Positions 17,260 through 25,297 of a DNA stretch of 64,000 nucleotides are shown here, one piece after another (positions within the stretch are counted from its first letter, which is position 1; each line of letters opens with the position of its first letter). A program made the translations under genes and the position numbers. Under the pieces are notes generated by a model, which was not told where the DNA came from, searched no databases, and saw only the letters and a program-made list of their open reading frames with translations. This DNA comes from Sinanaerobacter sp. ZZT-01 (GTDB taxonomy: Bacteria; Bacillota; Clostridia; Peptostreptococcales; Anaerovoracaceae). The stretch lies in assembly GCF_035621135.1 (NCBI RefSeq), contig NZ_CP141728.1, forward strand, positions 1,302,001 through 1,366,000, read 5' to 3'.

Positions 17260-17296
17260 GATGAGAGAAAGGAAATAAATTCTTTCCTTTCTCATC
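17260..17296 (-). terminator. Hairpin after the APC permease gene
   Basis: GATGAGAAAGGAAA pairs with TTTCCTTTCTCTCATC (one small bulge) just after the permease stop codon. The U-tract is poor, so strength is uncertain. Confidence 0.5.
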
Positions 17297-17311
17297 ATTT
17301 TTAAAAATCCA

Positions 17312-18661
17312 TTATTCCTGATTATCTGGTGAAAGAATAACAGGTGCCCACTTTTCTGGCTCCGTTTTCTGTTTTTTCTTTGCATAGATCCAAAATGGAA
17401 TTCCAAGTAGAATATACAATCCTAATACAACCCATGCTCCTATATCCATTGCTATAACAGATGAATAAATAACCCAAAGTGTAAAGATAATGGAGATACT
17501 ACCCATTGCCATAGCCCCTTTTACTTTAAAAGGTCGTTCCCAATTAGGCTTTGTTTTTCTTAGTTTCAGGAAAGAAAGTGTAACCAAAAGATAAACAACA
17601 CCTGCCGCGGCACCATAAATCGTATAGATATAATTGATCCAAGCTTCTGGTGCAAATACTGTAAAATAGATTGATAAAATGCCAACTACGATGTTTGCCT
17701 TCCAAGGCTGCCCTTCTTTATTCAATGTCGTAAAAATAGGAGTAAATTGTCTTTGCTTTGCTGCTCCGTACAACGTACGAGAAGCACACAGCCAAAATGA
17801 GGATAAGGTTGTCAAACAGGTTAAAGAACCCATAATTACAATGATGACTCCAAGCCAGTGCATGCCGATAATATCAGCTACTCTAGGATCAACAATGTCG
17901 GTCTGTGCAATCCATTCGGTTCTGACAATACCTCCTACGCCGATGACTGCCAATCCATAAATTAAAACTGTACAAAATAGCGATCCGACAAAGGCAATCC
18001 AAAGCTTCTTTTTAGGAAAATTTGATTCTTCTGAAAGCTGAGGAATCAAATCAAATCCTACAAACTTCATGATAAGAAGTCCCACTGCTGCTCCATATCC
18101 GGCAAATCCATTTGGAAACCACGGTGTTAATGTATTATAGCTCCAATTATGATTCGTAATAAAAATAATGGAAGCAAAGATTGAAACAACTAAAGTACTC
18201 CAAAACATGATGGATTGCATTTTAGCTAGAATTTTTAATTCTTTATTTGTTAAGAAGAACCAAATAACTAAGATTACCGCCGCAATCACTTTTGTTTGAA
18301 AGAAAGTAATCGGATAAAGAAACCCAACCATGCTGGCAATCCCATAAGCAACGGTAGGCATAGCCATGATATATAAAAGCATAACCCCCCAGCAAGAGAA
18401 CCATCCAATATCCCATCCAAAAGCATTCGATACCCAGATATTTTCTCCGCCTGCATACGGAAGTGTACTCGTCAGCTCCGAATAAATCAAACATAGTGGT
18501 AATACCAGCACGGCGCAGGTCAACAATGACAGCACGGCGCCGGGTCCTGAAAGCTCGAACCAAAATTTAATCTCAACCATCCATGCAGCAATCATACCTC
18601 CTGCAGCCATTGAAATTAAATTTGTTAGTTTTAATTCCTTTTTCAATGCATTATCTGACAT
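17312..18661 (-). CDS. APC-family amino acid permease
   Basis: A 449-residue inner-membrane transporter of the amino acid-polyamine-organocation superfamily with about 12 hydrophobic segments. The first helix contains the family-typical glycine-rich turn (LISMAAGGMIAAWMVEIKFW), followed by GPGAVLSLLTCAVLVLP and PYAGGENIWVSNAFG; ASRTLYGAAKQ lies in the later conserved loop. The ATG at 18661 is chosen because AAGGAG precedes it at 8 nt; a GTG three codons earlier would touch that site. It lies 75 bp after the isochorismatase-family gene in one operon, so it may import that enzyme's substrate. The substrate is unknown. Confidence 0.87.
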   Translation of the reverse strand: MSDNALKKELKLTNLISMAAGGMIAAWMVEIKFWFELSGPGAVLSLLTCAVLVLPLCLIYSELTSTLPYAGGENIWVSNAFGWDIGWFSCWGVMLLYIMAMPTVAYGIASMVGFLYPITFFQTKVIAAVILVIWFFLTNKELKILAKMQSIMFWSTLVVSIFASIIFITNHNWSYNTLTPWFPNGFAGYGAAVGLLIMKFVGFDLIPQLSEESNFPKKKLWIAFVGSLFCTVLIYGLAVIGVGGIVRTEWIAQTDIVDPRVADIIGMHWLGVIIVIMGSLTCLTTLSSFWLCASRTLYGAAKQRQFTPIFTTLNKEGQPWKANIVVGILSIYFTVFAPEAWINYIYTIYGAAAGVVYLLVTLSFLKLRKTKPNWERPFKVKGAMAMGSISIIFTLWVIYSSVIAMDIGAWVVLGLYILLGIPFWIYAKKKQKTEPEKWAPVILSPDNQE

Positions 18662-18736
18662 ATATTTCACTCCTTCCTAAAGTAAGGTGTTTATTGTTAA
18701 TTTTCTATCCATCCCCTTTTTGCTTTTAAACTGTTT

Positions 18737-19447
18737 TTAGCGATTTTTTTGTTTATTTTTTTCAATTGCTTGAATGGTTTCCTGCGTTGTTAAAACGTCG
18801 CAGTAGATAACGCTCATAATTTTCAATTCTGCATCATGAAGTTCCATACTTCCCGCCGCACAGGCATCTTCGACACAGATTACCTTAAATCCCTCATCTG
18901 CCAAACCTCTTATCGTAGAAGCCACGCACTGATCTGTCACAATACCAGTGACAACGATTGTCTCAATTCCCATAAAACGAAGCAGCGTCAAATAATTTGT
19001 TCCTGTTGTAACACTGTCCGTTGTTTTGTTTACCACAATTTCATTTTCCAACGGCTTTAATTCATCAATCATTTGTGCCGCATAACTGTTAACCGGCATT
19101 AACATATTGTTCCATCCTTCCGATTTTTGCACGGGAGAACGATCCTCTCCATCCTCTCTTAAACATGCGATTCTTCCAAAGGTAACAACCATTTTATTTT
19201 CTCTGAAATATTCTAGCAGTTTCTTATTATTTGGAATGGCTATGTCGTCCAGCCTGTCATGAAATGGTATCCAGCGTTCCCATTCTCCCATTTCTTTAAA
19301 TTGCAGTGCCTCTCCGAAATCTCGAAGTACAAATTCATTTTGCATATCGATAATAAGCAATGCTGTTTTTCTTGGATCAAATGTCAGCTCTTCGTGCTCC
19401 TTTACTGTCTCATAATAAAAGTTAAGATACTTTTCCTTTGGTCTCAT
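18737..19447 (-). CDS. Isochorismatase-family cysteine hydrolase
   Basis: A 236-residue cytoplasmic hydrolase of the isochorismatase/nicotinamidase superfamily. The catalytic triad is visible: Asp in LLIIDMQNEF, Lys in VVNKTTDS and Cys in VTGIVTDQCVAST, whose preceding segment also carries the usual cis-peptide. Members split amides such as nicotinamide, carbamoylsarcosine, ureidoacrylate or biuret. With a permease downstream and a two-component system nearby, an imported amide is the likely substrate, but which one cannot be told. The start follows AAAGGAGGAAAAAAGG, with a sigma-54 promoter about 45 bp upstream. Confidence 0.88.
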   Translation of the reverse strand: MRPKEKYLNFYYETVKEHEELTFDPRKTALLIIDMQNEFVLRDFGEALQFKEMGEWERWIPFHDRLDDIAIPNNKKLLEYFRENKMVVTFGRIACLREDGEDRSPVQKSEGWNNMLMPVNSYAAQMIDELKPLENEIVVNKTTDSVTTGTNYLTLLRFMGIETIVVTGIVTDQCVASTIRGLADEGFKVICVEDACAAGSMELHDAELKIMSVIYCDVLTTQETIQAIEKNKQKNR

Positions 19448-19492
19448 CCTTTTTTCCTCCTTTAAAATAAAATTACTTTTGCAGTTATTAAG

Positions 19493-19510
19493 AGCAGAAT
19501 TTATGCCAAT
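19493..19510 (-). promoter_or_regulatory. Sigma-54 promoter of the hydrolase-permease operon
   Basis: The minus strand reads TTGGCATAAATTCTGCTC: GG and GC are exactly 10 nt apart. The predicted start is near 19484, leaving about 37 nt of leader. Confidence 0.78.
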
Positions 19511-19639
19511 TTTTTTTCTTTTTTAAATTTTCTAAATAAAAAAAGCTTGGAACCCTTGTAAAGTGTTTCTTCTCTATTTTTTTTAATAGTAAATTTTATA
19601 AATAATCCAAAGAATTAAATTGTAATTTTCAGAATATTT

Positions 19640-19686
19640 TGTTACTTAATCGTATCGTTTTTAAACTATGTTACGATTAAGTAACA
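19640..19686. promoter_or_regulatory. Probable enhancer site: two TTAC-N6-GTA(A/T) dyads in inverted arrangement
   Basis: A perfect 15-bp inverted repeat (TGTTACTTAATCGTA / TACGATTAAGTAACA) with a 17-bp spacer. Each arm is itself nearly palindromic (TTAC-N6-GTAT and TTAC-N6-GTAA), with centres 29 bp apart. It lies about 130-175 bp upstream of the sigma-54 -24 element, the usual distance for activator sites. It is also close to the divergent arsR promoter. Confidence 0.55.
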
Positions 19687-19705
19687 TTCTTTTTCATTCA
19701 TTTTC

Positions 19706-19734
19706 TTGACTTTTTCAATCTTTTTCCCTATAAT
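19706..19734 (+). promoter_or_regulatory. Sigma-A promoter of the ArsR-family gene
   Basis: TTGACT (19706-19711) and TATAAT (19729-19734) are separated by 17 bp. A good match, about 55 bp ahead of the gene. Confidence 0.75.
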
Positions 19735-19768
19735 AAAATGTGCATCGCCTAAACACGATGTACATTTT
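19735..19768 (+). promoter_or_regulatory. Probable autoregulatory operator of the ArsR-family gene
   Basis: AAAATGTGCATCG and CGATGTACATTTT form a 13-bp inverted repeat with one mismatch and an 8-bp spacer, starting directly after the -10 box. The position over the transcription start suggests self-repression. In RNA the same sequence could fold into a leader hairpin. Confidence 0.5.
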
Positions 19769-19787
19769 ATTTTTAGGAGATTTAGAT

Positions 19788-20105
19788 ATGAGATTAAGAA
19801 AAGAATCGGATGAAATGCAGGAAGATGAGATATTATTAGTTGCCAAAGTCTCTGATGCTCTTGCCCACCCAGCACGAGTCAAAATATTTCGTTTTATTTA
19901 TGTAAGCAACCGAAACCGAGAAACAATCTGTAATAAAGATGTCGTCGCTAATTTTGATTATTCACAGGCTACCATCAGCCAGCACATAAAAAAATTGGTT
20001 GAAGCAGGTCTGATACAAGTAAAAAAACAAGATAAATTTTCCATATACTATGTTAATATTGGGATTTTAGGCAAATATCTAGATGCTGTTAAAAAATTTC
20101 AGTAA
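19788..20105 (+). CDS. ArsR-family winged-helix transcriptional regulator
   Basis: A 105-residue DNA-binding protein. The winged helix spans about residues 18-95: VSDALAHPARVKIFRFIY, then recognition helix FDYSQATISQHIKKLVEAGLI, then wing VKKQDKFSIYYVN. No obvious metal-binding Cys pair (ELCVCDL type) is present; it has a single Cys in ETICNKDVV, so a metal-sensing role is doubtful. The ATG at 19788 follows AGGAGATTTAGAT. It is divergent from the hydrolase-permease operon and convergent with the antiporter; the target is unknown. Confidence 0.85.
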   Translation: MRLRKESDEMQEDEILLVAKVSDALAHPARVKIFRFIYVSNRNRETICNKDVVANFDYSQATISQHIKKLVEAGLIQVKKQDKFSIYYVNIGILGKYLDAVKKFQ

Positions 20106-20130
20106 TGGAACAAATTATGAATCACGCAAA

Positions 20131-20166
20131 AAACGCAAACATAAATTTAAAATGTTTGCGTTTTTA
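20131..20166 (+). terminator. Terminator of the ArsR-family gene
   Basis: AAACGCAAACAT pairs with ATGTTTGCGTTT around a 9-nt loop and runs into TTTTT. It starts 26 bp after the stop codon. Confidence 0.8.
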
Positions 20167-20201
20167 AGTCTTATTTATTGTTTTTTTACTATTGATTTAT
20201 A

Positions 20202-21239
20202 TTAACGCCATGTAAAATTCAGTATTACATACAGAATGTAGTTGATAAAAAGCAGTAGCCCCTCTTTCTTTGAGATTTCTTCTTTCTTTCCATTTGCAGA
20301 AAAGAATCGAAAGAAAAGTAAGATGATTAACATTGCCGGAATTTGGAGCTTATAAAAATTAGAAGGAACATTTAATCCGCCAGAAGTTACGGCTGCTGCA
20401 CTGCCTACCACAAAAAGAACATTTAGTATATCTGCACCTACGATATTTCCAATTGCGAGCTCCCCATGTCCCTTTCTTACCGCAGTAACTGCCGTTACCA
20501 ATTCAGGAAGACTTGTACCAAAAGCAATCAGTGTCGCTGCTATAATACTTTGAGGAATCCCGATTCGAATTGCTGTTATTTGTACGGCTGGAATTAAAAT
20601 TTTAGAAGATGCGATTACTAGGGCAATACCAACTGCTAATTTTAGTAATTGGAAGTAAATCGGCCTCTTTTCTTCCACGAAGGTATCCGTTTCCTCTTCT
20701 TTTATACTTTCTTCGGAAACATTTTCCCCATCAGATGTTTTCGTCCATTTCATTGAAATATACAGATAAAAAGCCAAAAGAATTAGGAAAAGGCCGCCAA
20801 CCCATTGACTGATGTTTCCTTTTCCTCCGGATAAAAACGGAAGACATACAACTGCTAGCAAAAATCCACATAATATTTGAATTTTACCCTGACGCTCTAC
20901 AACTAAGCGATCTACCGGCAATTCTCCAATCAATGCAGCAATTCCAAGAATCAATCCCGTGTCAGCTATAATTGAACCGATTGCATTGCCCAATGCCAAA
21001 TCGGGATTACCATTTATTGCAGCCAATACAGAGACGGTTGCTTCTGGAAGGGTTGTCCCTAAAGAAACAATCGTAGCTCCTATAATCGCTTTGGGCACAC
21101 CTAAGTGAAGAGATAGACTCACAGCTTCTTCTACTAATATATCTGCTCCTTTACTTAATATATACAGCATCGCAGCAATAACGAGGACTAACAATAACGT
21201 TGAAAATGAATTTAAATAATTATGAATCAATAACTCCAT
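20202..21239 (-). CDS. Sodium/calcium-exchanger-type cation antiporter (CaCA family)
   Basis: A 345-residue membrane protein with two homologous halves. The conserved alpha repeats read SLGTTLPEATVSVLA (about residues 60-74) and AFGTSLPELVTAVTA, each with the ion-binding Glu. Roughly ten membrane helices are separated by a charged central loop (ENVSEESIKEEETDTFVEE). The family exchanges Ca2+ or related divalent cations for Na+ or H+. A yybP-ykoY riboswitch with an overlapping terminator precedes it, so Mn2+ export or Mn-responsive cation homeostasis is the likely role. The start follows AAGGAGTATACC. Confidence 0.9.
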   Translation of the reverse strand: MELLIHNYLNSFSTLLLVLVIAAMLYILSKGADILVEEAVSLSLHLGVPKAIIGATIVSLGTTLPEATVSVLAAINGNPDLALGNAIGSIIADTGLILGIAALIGELPVDRLVVERQGKIQILCGFLLAVVCLPFLSGGKGNISQWVGGLFLILLAFYLYISMKWTKTSDGENVSEESIKEEETDTFVEEKRPIYFQLLKLAVGIALVIASSKILIPAVQITAIRIGIPQSIIAATLIAFGTSLPELVTAVTAVRKGHGELAIGNIVGADILNVLFVVGSAAAVTSGGLNVPSNFYKLQIPAMLIILLFFRFFSANGKKEEISKKEGLLLFINYILYVILNFTWR

Positions 21240-21315
21240 GGTATACTCCTTCTTTTGTGGTTTAAATCTACTAATAATTATGTACGATTCGAATGAATTC
21301 TAAGCAAAAATAAAA

Positions 21316-21456
21316 ACTCTACAAAGAATATAAACAAATAGAGTGCTTATATTTTTTGTAGAGTCTCACCAGACACAATGCCATTAAAGCCGGGAATTTA
21401 TATCTTCCGGGTATGACGACTTTAATCCCTTATTCAGGTCAGTTACTCCCTCTAAC
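21316..21456 (-). ncRNA. yybP-ykoY (manganese) riboswitch with terminator
   Basis: On the minus strand the leader begins AGAGGGAGTAAC, contains GTCGTCATACCCGG and CCCGGCTTTAATGGCA, and closes with GGTGAGACTC, the conserved parts of the yybP-ykoY aptamer. The closing strand ACTCTAC is shared with a long terminator hairpin (21316-21333 with 21347-21364) followed by a U-run. Binding of Mn2+ would stabilise the aptamer and prevent termination. The recognition is from memory of the motif, not from a covariance search. Confidence 0.8.
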
Positions 21457-21462
21457 AATTTA

Positions 21463-21491
21463 AGTATAGATATGAAATACATATTTGTCAA
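21463..21491 (-). promoter_or_regulatory. Sigma-A promoter of the riboswitch-antiporter transcript
   Basis: The minus strand has TTGACA (21486-21491) and TATACT (21463-21468) with a 17-bp spacer, placing the RNA start at the 5' edge of the aptamer. Confidence 0.8.
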
Positions 21492-21540
21492 TTTTTTTCT
21501 ATCGTTATAACTTATTTTATTGAAAAGCCAGATGAAAGTA

Positions 21541-21590
21541 AAAAAGAGGATTAGCAAAAAGTCAAAATGACTAATGCTATCCTCTTTCTT
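21541..21590 (-). terminator. Terminator after the 77-residue protein gene
   Basis: The minus strand AAAGAGGATAGCA pairs with TGCTAATCCTCTTT and is followed by TTTACTTTC. It lies about 10-60 bp after the small gene's stop and ends the yycH-rlmH group. Confidence 0.65.
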
Positions 21591-21599
21591 TTTAATTTC

Positions 21600-21833
21600 T
21601 TAATTCCTTTTTTTTGAGGAGTCAGAATCTATATTTTCTGTATAAATTTTATTATATTCCCCTAAAACTTTCTCTTTTTTTAAATCTTCTTCAACTGTCG
21701 CTGGTTCTCTTTTTCCGACGCTAGCTTCCCAAATCCCCTCGGGAATAAAATCTGTTGATTTTATAGTATCTTGTGTTACATTATCATGCATTCCAAAATA
21801 ATTACGTTTTGTTGATTCTTGTTCTTTTTTCAT
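21600..21833 (-). CDS. Small charged hypothetical protein
   Basis: A 77-residue soluble protein rich in Glu, Lys and Asp (EPATVEEDLKKEKVLGEYNKIYTENIDSDSSKKRN). It has no Cys, no membrane segment and no motif I know. The start at 21833 is chosen because AGGAGGTACGGTGTA precedes that ATG; a start 13 codons upstream has no such site. It follows rlmH by 64 bp and is followed by a terminator, so it is the last gene of that group. It is probably real, given the strong ribosome binding site; function unknown. Confidence 0.6.
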   Translation of the reverse strand: MKKEQESTKRNYFGMHDNVTQDTIKSTDFIPEGIWEASVGKREPATVEEDLKKEKVLGEYNKIYTENIDSDSSKKRN

Positions 21834-21897
21834 TACACCGTACCTCCTAAACTTTAGTATGAAATTTTTCAATAAAAGTATTCAGAGTTTTATAGAA

Positions 21898-22377
21898 TTA
21901 CTTATGATATGTTTCATTTTTATTTATTTTAAAGCATCGGTAAATCTGTTCTAGTAATATAACACGCATCATCTGATGAGGAAATGTCATTTTAGAAAAA
22001 GACAAACCGTAATCAGCACGTTCCAAAACTTCGTCGGAAAGCCCCAAAGACCCACCGATGATAAAAGCAATCTCACTCTTACCCTCTAAAGCTAATTGCT
22101 CTATTTTTTTAGCAAAGTCCTCTGAAGACAAATTTTTTCCCTGAATCTCTAGGGCAATGACAAATGCATTCGCTTTTATTTGTTTTAATAAACTCTTTCC
22201 TTCTTCTTGTTTTACAGCAATTTCCTGTGCTACCGAAGCATGATCCGGCAATCTCTCTTCTTTCAATTCGTTAATTGACAATGTACAGTATTTACCCAAT
22301 CGTTTGCTGTATTCTTTCACCGCATCAGTCCAATATGTTTCTTTTAATTTACCAATACAAATAATAGATACGTTCAT
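21898..22377 (-). CDS. rlmH: 23S rRNA (pseudouridine-1915 N3) methyltransferase
   Basis: A 159-residue SPOUT-class methyltransferase that methylates pseudouridine 1915 of 23S rRNA on assembled ribosomes, using S-adenosylmethionine. Family features: MNVSIICIGKLKETYW at the start, IALEIQGKNLSSEDFA, the cofactor-binding FIIGGSLGLSDEVLERAD knot and the C-terminal MTFPHQMMRVILLEQIYR ending YHK. The second of two adjacent ATGs (22377) is preferred, matching the family's usual N-terminus and length. It lies 17 bp after htrA, as in many Firmicutes. Confidence 0.96.
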   Translation of the reverse strand: MNVSIICIGKLKETYWTDAVKEYSKRLGKYCTLSINELKEERLPDHASVAQEIAVKQEEGKSLLKQIKANAFVIALEIQGKNLSSEDFAKKIEQLALEGKSEIAFIIGGSLGLSDEVLERADYGLSFSKMTFPHQMMRVILLEQIYRCFKINKNETYHK

Positions 22378-22394
22378 CATTCCACTTCCTAGTT

Positions 22395-23624
22395 TTATTC
22401 TGCTGCTTTTAACAGGACTTCTAATTCTATCTTCTTTTTATCACGAATGATCTCCAGCTTTACTTTGTCTCCCGGACGATGTTGAATCAGTTTTGTATTT
22501 AAACGGCTCATTGTATCTATTTTTTCTCCTTCTAACGCTACAATGACATCACCTACTTTTACTCCTGCAGCTTCTGCACCAAAGCCTGAGGTTAAATCTA
22601 ATACAATTACCCCTTCATCCACACCTTTATCCACAGTTTCATAATTTTCACGGTAGGTTTTCAAGCTTACACCGCTGATTCCGATATAAGCTTTAGTAAA
22701 TTCGCCTTTTTCTTTAATTTCATCCACAATTGGTTTTGCAGTATTGATCGGTATTGCAAAGCCAAGGCCTTCCGCAGATTGTACCTTTGCACTATTAATG
22801 CCTATAACTTCACCTTTACTGTTTAAAAGCGGTCCTCCGCTGTTTCCTGAATTGATAGAAGCATCGGTCTGCATCAATCCATCCATTGTAACGGCACCTT
22901 GCCCTTCACCAACAGAAATGGATCGGTCAAGTCCACTTATAATCCCTTGTGTTACACTTCTTTGAAATGCCATTCCCAGAGGGTTTCCGATTGCAACAGC
23001 ATAAGCTCCAATATTTACTTCTTCGGAATCACCAAGGGAAGCTGCTTGAAGGTCAGTTGCTTCAATTTTAACGATAGCTAAATCCAAGATGCTGTCACTC
23101 CATAAAACCGAACCTTCTTCTTCTCGTCCATCGGATAGTTGCACAGTTATTTTTTGTGCTTTTCCATCACTGATTACATGTGAATTTGTTAAAATATATC
23201 CATTTTTATCAACGATGATTCCCGTTCCGACGCCTTCACTGATTCCGCTTTGTCTTCCGAACCATCCTTGATATACGACTTCTGTTTTGGTGCTGATCCC
23301 CACTACGGATGGAATCACTTTTTTTGCAATCACTTCTGCTGTATCTAATTTACTGTCGGGATTGATTGTAATATTTGACCCACTTGTTCCATTTTGTGAA
23401 CTGACTATAAAATTCTGTCCGAAATACATCGCTGCAATCCCACCGCCAAATCCGGAACCAAAGGCTAGCACAACAATTAATATAATAGCAATTAGTTGTC
23501 CTTTCCCTTTTTTTCCTTTTCCGTGGTAAACATATTGAGATTCTGTAATTGATCCCCCTGCATCTCTCATAACAAAGTTTTCTCCATCAATTTTGTTTTC
23601 ATTTGTCCTTACCTCATCATCCAT
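22395..23624 (-). CDS. htrA: HtrA-family membrane-anchored serine protease
   Basis: A 409-residue envelope quality-control protease. A cytoplasmic tail and glycine-rich membrane helix (IAIILIVVLAFGSGFGGGI, about residues 45-65) anchor the catalytic domain outside. The trypsin-like triad is visible: His in TNSHVI, Asp in ILDLAIVK, Ser in SGNSGGPLLN. One PDZ domain follows (GFGAEAAGVKVGDVIVALEG). The ATG at 23624 is better placed behind GAGG than the GTG three codons upstream. It sits between walJ and rlmH, the usual HtrC/YyxA position in the WalRK neighbourhood. Confidence 0.92.
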   Translation of the reverse strand: MDDEVRTNENKIDGENFVMRDAGGSITESQYVYHGKGKKGKGQLIAIILIVVLAFGSGFGGGIAAMYFGQNFIVSSQNGTSGSNITINPDSKLDTAEVIAKKVIPSVVGISTKTEVVYQGWFGRQSGISEGVGTGIIVDKNGYILTNSHVISDGKAQKITVQLSDGREEEGSVLWSDSILDLAIVKIEATDLQAASLGDSEEVNIGAYAVAIGNPLGMAFQRSVTQGIISGLDRSISVGEGQGAVTMDGLMQTDASINSGNSGGPLLNSKGEVIGINSAKVQSAEGLGFAIPINTAKPIVDEIKEKGEFTKAYIGISGVSLKTYRENYETVDKGVDEGVIVLDLTSGFGAEAAGVKVGDVIVALEGEKIDTMSRLNTKLIQHRPGDKVKLEIIRDKKKIELEVLLKAAE

Positions 23625-23650
23625 ATATGACACCTCATTTCCTAAATTTT

Positions 23651-24445
23651 TTAAACATCATATACTAAGCTCAATTGATCCCGCAACAGAAGATTCAGCC
23701 CAATATCTTTGCCTATGTAATAGTCTTCCTCTTCTAATATGTTTTTAACAGTCTGAAATGCCATTTGCGGAAAATTATTTTCGCGACTCAAATGAGCTAA
23801 GAGAACTTGCCGTTTTCGTTTCTCTTCTTTTAATAGACGAACCAACGTCTTTGCTGCACTTTCATTGGATAAATGTCCCTGATCCCCAAGTACTCTCTGT
23901 TTTAAAAACCAGGGGTATTTTCCAATTTTAAGCATATCTATGTCATGATTGGCTTCTAGTACCAAAAGATCTGCAAAGCGCATCTCATTTAGTAAGTCTT
24001 CACAAATGCAGCCTGTATCAGTTACAATACATACTTGCTTTTCACCCTTTGAAAAAGAAAAGCCCACAGGATCTGCCGCATCGTGTGAAACAGAAAAAGT
24101 CTTAACCTGAATATCTCCTATCAAAAAAGAATCGCCTGTTTTAAAAATCTGACATTGTTCTGAAGGTCCCTTTTCTTTTAATTGACTCCATGTTTTTTTA
24201 TTGGCAAAAAAATTCAATCCTTTCTCTTTTTTTGCTAAAATGCGTACGCCTTTCGTGTGATCACTATGTTCATGTGTAATTAAAACCCCCTTCAGATCTT
24301 GAATTGATGTTCCTGTTTTTTCAATTCCATTCCATATCTTCTTTCCACTTATTCCCGCATCAACCAAAAGAGCTGTTTTATCTGTTTTGACCAAATAACA
24401 GTTTCCGCTGCTTCCGCTAGAAAAAGAACAAAAACGTAACGTCAT
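23651..24445 (-). CDS. walJ: WalJ/YycJ metallo-beta-lactamase-fold hydrolase
   Basis: A 264-residue metal-dependent hydrolase, starting MTLRFCSFSSGSSGNCYLV. The metal-binding motif THEHSDHTKG (HxHxDH), SVSHDAADPVGF and VTDTGCICEDLL are conserved in the YycJ subfamily, proposed to act as a 5'-3' nuclease linked to cell division and DNA repair. It belongs to the yycH-yycI-walJ-htrA-rlmH string; walR and walK, its usual partners, are absent here. The start follows GAGGAGAAAAAA. Confidence 0.9.
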   Translation of the reverse strand: MTLRFCSFSSGSSGNCYLVKTDKTALLVDAGISGKKIWNGIEKTGTSIQDLKGVLITHEHSDHTKGVRILAKKEKGLNFFANKKTWSQLKEKGPSEQCQIFKTGDSFLIGDIQVKTFSVSHDAADPVGFSFSKGEKQVCIVTDTGCICEDLLNEMRFADLLVLEANHDIDMLKIGKYPWFLKQRVLGDQGHLSNESAAKTLVRLLKEEKRKRQVLLAHLSRENNFPQMAFQTVKNILEEEDYYIGKDIGLNLLLRDQLSLVYDV

Positions 24446-24521
24446 TTTTTTCTCCTCTATCCCTATTATTCCTCTTAATTATGTTAAAAATATGAAGTTT
24501 ATTTGTAGCCTTTTCGTTTTT

Positions 24522-25283
24522 TTATTGCTGATATGCTAAAATATACTCCATTTCATCATTATTATAGGTGATCCTCCAAGCCGGAAATGCAGTATCTTCT
24601 GAAGTAGATACTGCATGATCTAATTGATAGGAATAAAGCCAGTATACCAACGAAATATCCTTGATCTGAATAGCTTTTCCTTCCAGACTGGAAGATTTTT
24701 TATCTTCTTCTTTATTTACCATAAATTTAATCAAAGCATTGGATGCAGTGATTACTTTTTTCTTTGTTTCTCCAAACCCAATTGCATCAAACCATTTTCT
24801 TTGAAAATCAATTACTTTTCCATCTTCTATTATACAAACCATATAGCTTTCTTCAATGGGTATCTTTTCATATACATTTTTAAATCTCACATAAATTTTA
24901 CTATTTTCTTTTTTTATGGATTGAAATTCTACATTTTCATCATAAACACCACAATTCTCTATAAACTCTTTGCTTAATGAGATATAATCCTCGTCCATCG
25001 TTTGATTTTCTGATAAAGGTCTCTGGTTTTCTAGTGCCCTCTGCTTTATTTCGTTTTTAAGCTCATTGCTCTTAACAGACAAAACTGCCATTGTAGGGGT
25101 TTTCTTTGGTATTTCTGCCTCCAAATAAATCTTTTTAGCAGACAATAGCTCTTCTGTATTTTTTGTCACATCATTTTCCACAAAATTCGGTTGTTTTAAT
25201 GTAAAAAAATAGCTTGTAAGAAAGATAAGATTTGTGATAAGAAGTGCTATAATTAGTATGGTTTTTGCTTTTGTCCAATCCAT
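24522..25283 (-). CDS. yycI: YycI-like membrane-anchored regulatory protein
   Basis: A 253-residue protein with a single N-terminal membrane helix (MDWTKAKTILIIALLITNLIFL) and an external domain. The MDWxxAKTILI beginning is the signature of YycI, which with YycH restrains the WalK sensor kinase in Bacillus. The rest is divergent (FDAIGFGETKKKVITASNAL, WLYSYQLDHAVSTSEDTAFPAWRI). It lies 14 bp after yycH. No walK lies in this window, so its partner must be elsewhere or different. Confidence 0.8.
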   Translation of the reverse strand: MDWTKAKTILIIALLITNLIFLTSYFFTLKQPNFVENDVTKNTEELLSAKKIYLEAEIPKKTPTMAVLSVKSNELKNEIKQRALENQRPLSENQTMDEDYISLSKEFIENCGVYDENVEFQSIKKENSKIYVRFKNVYEKIPIEESYMVCIIEDGKVIDFQRKWFDAIGFGETKKKVITASNALIKFMVNKEEDKKSSSLEGKAIQIKDISLVYWLYSYQLDHAVSTSEDTAFPAWRITYNNDEMEYILAYQQ

Positions 25284-25297
25284 AAAACTACAACCTC

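Noticed and set aside
19666-19875. Minus-strand frame over the arsR promoter
   Set aside because: It would cover a consensus promoter, an operator and the regulator's own coding region; no ribosome binding site.
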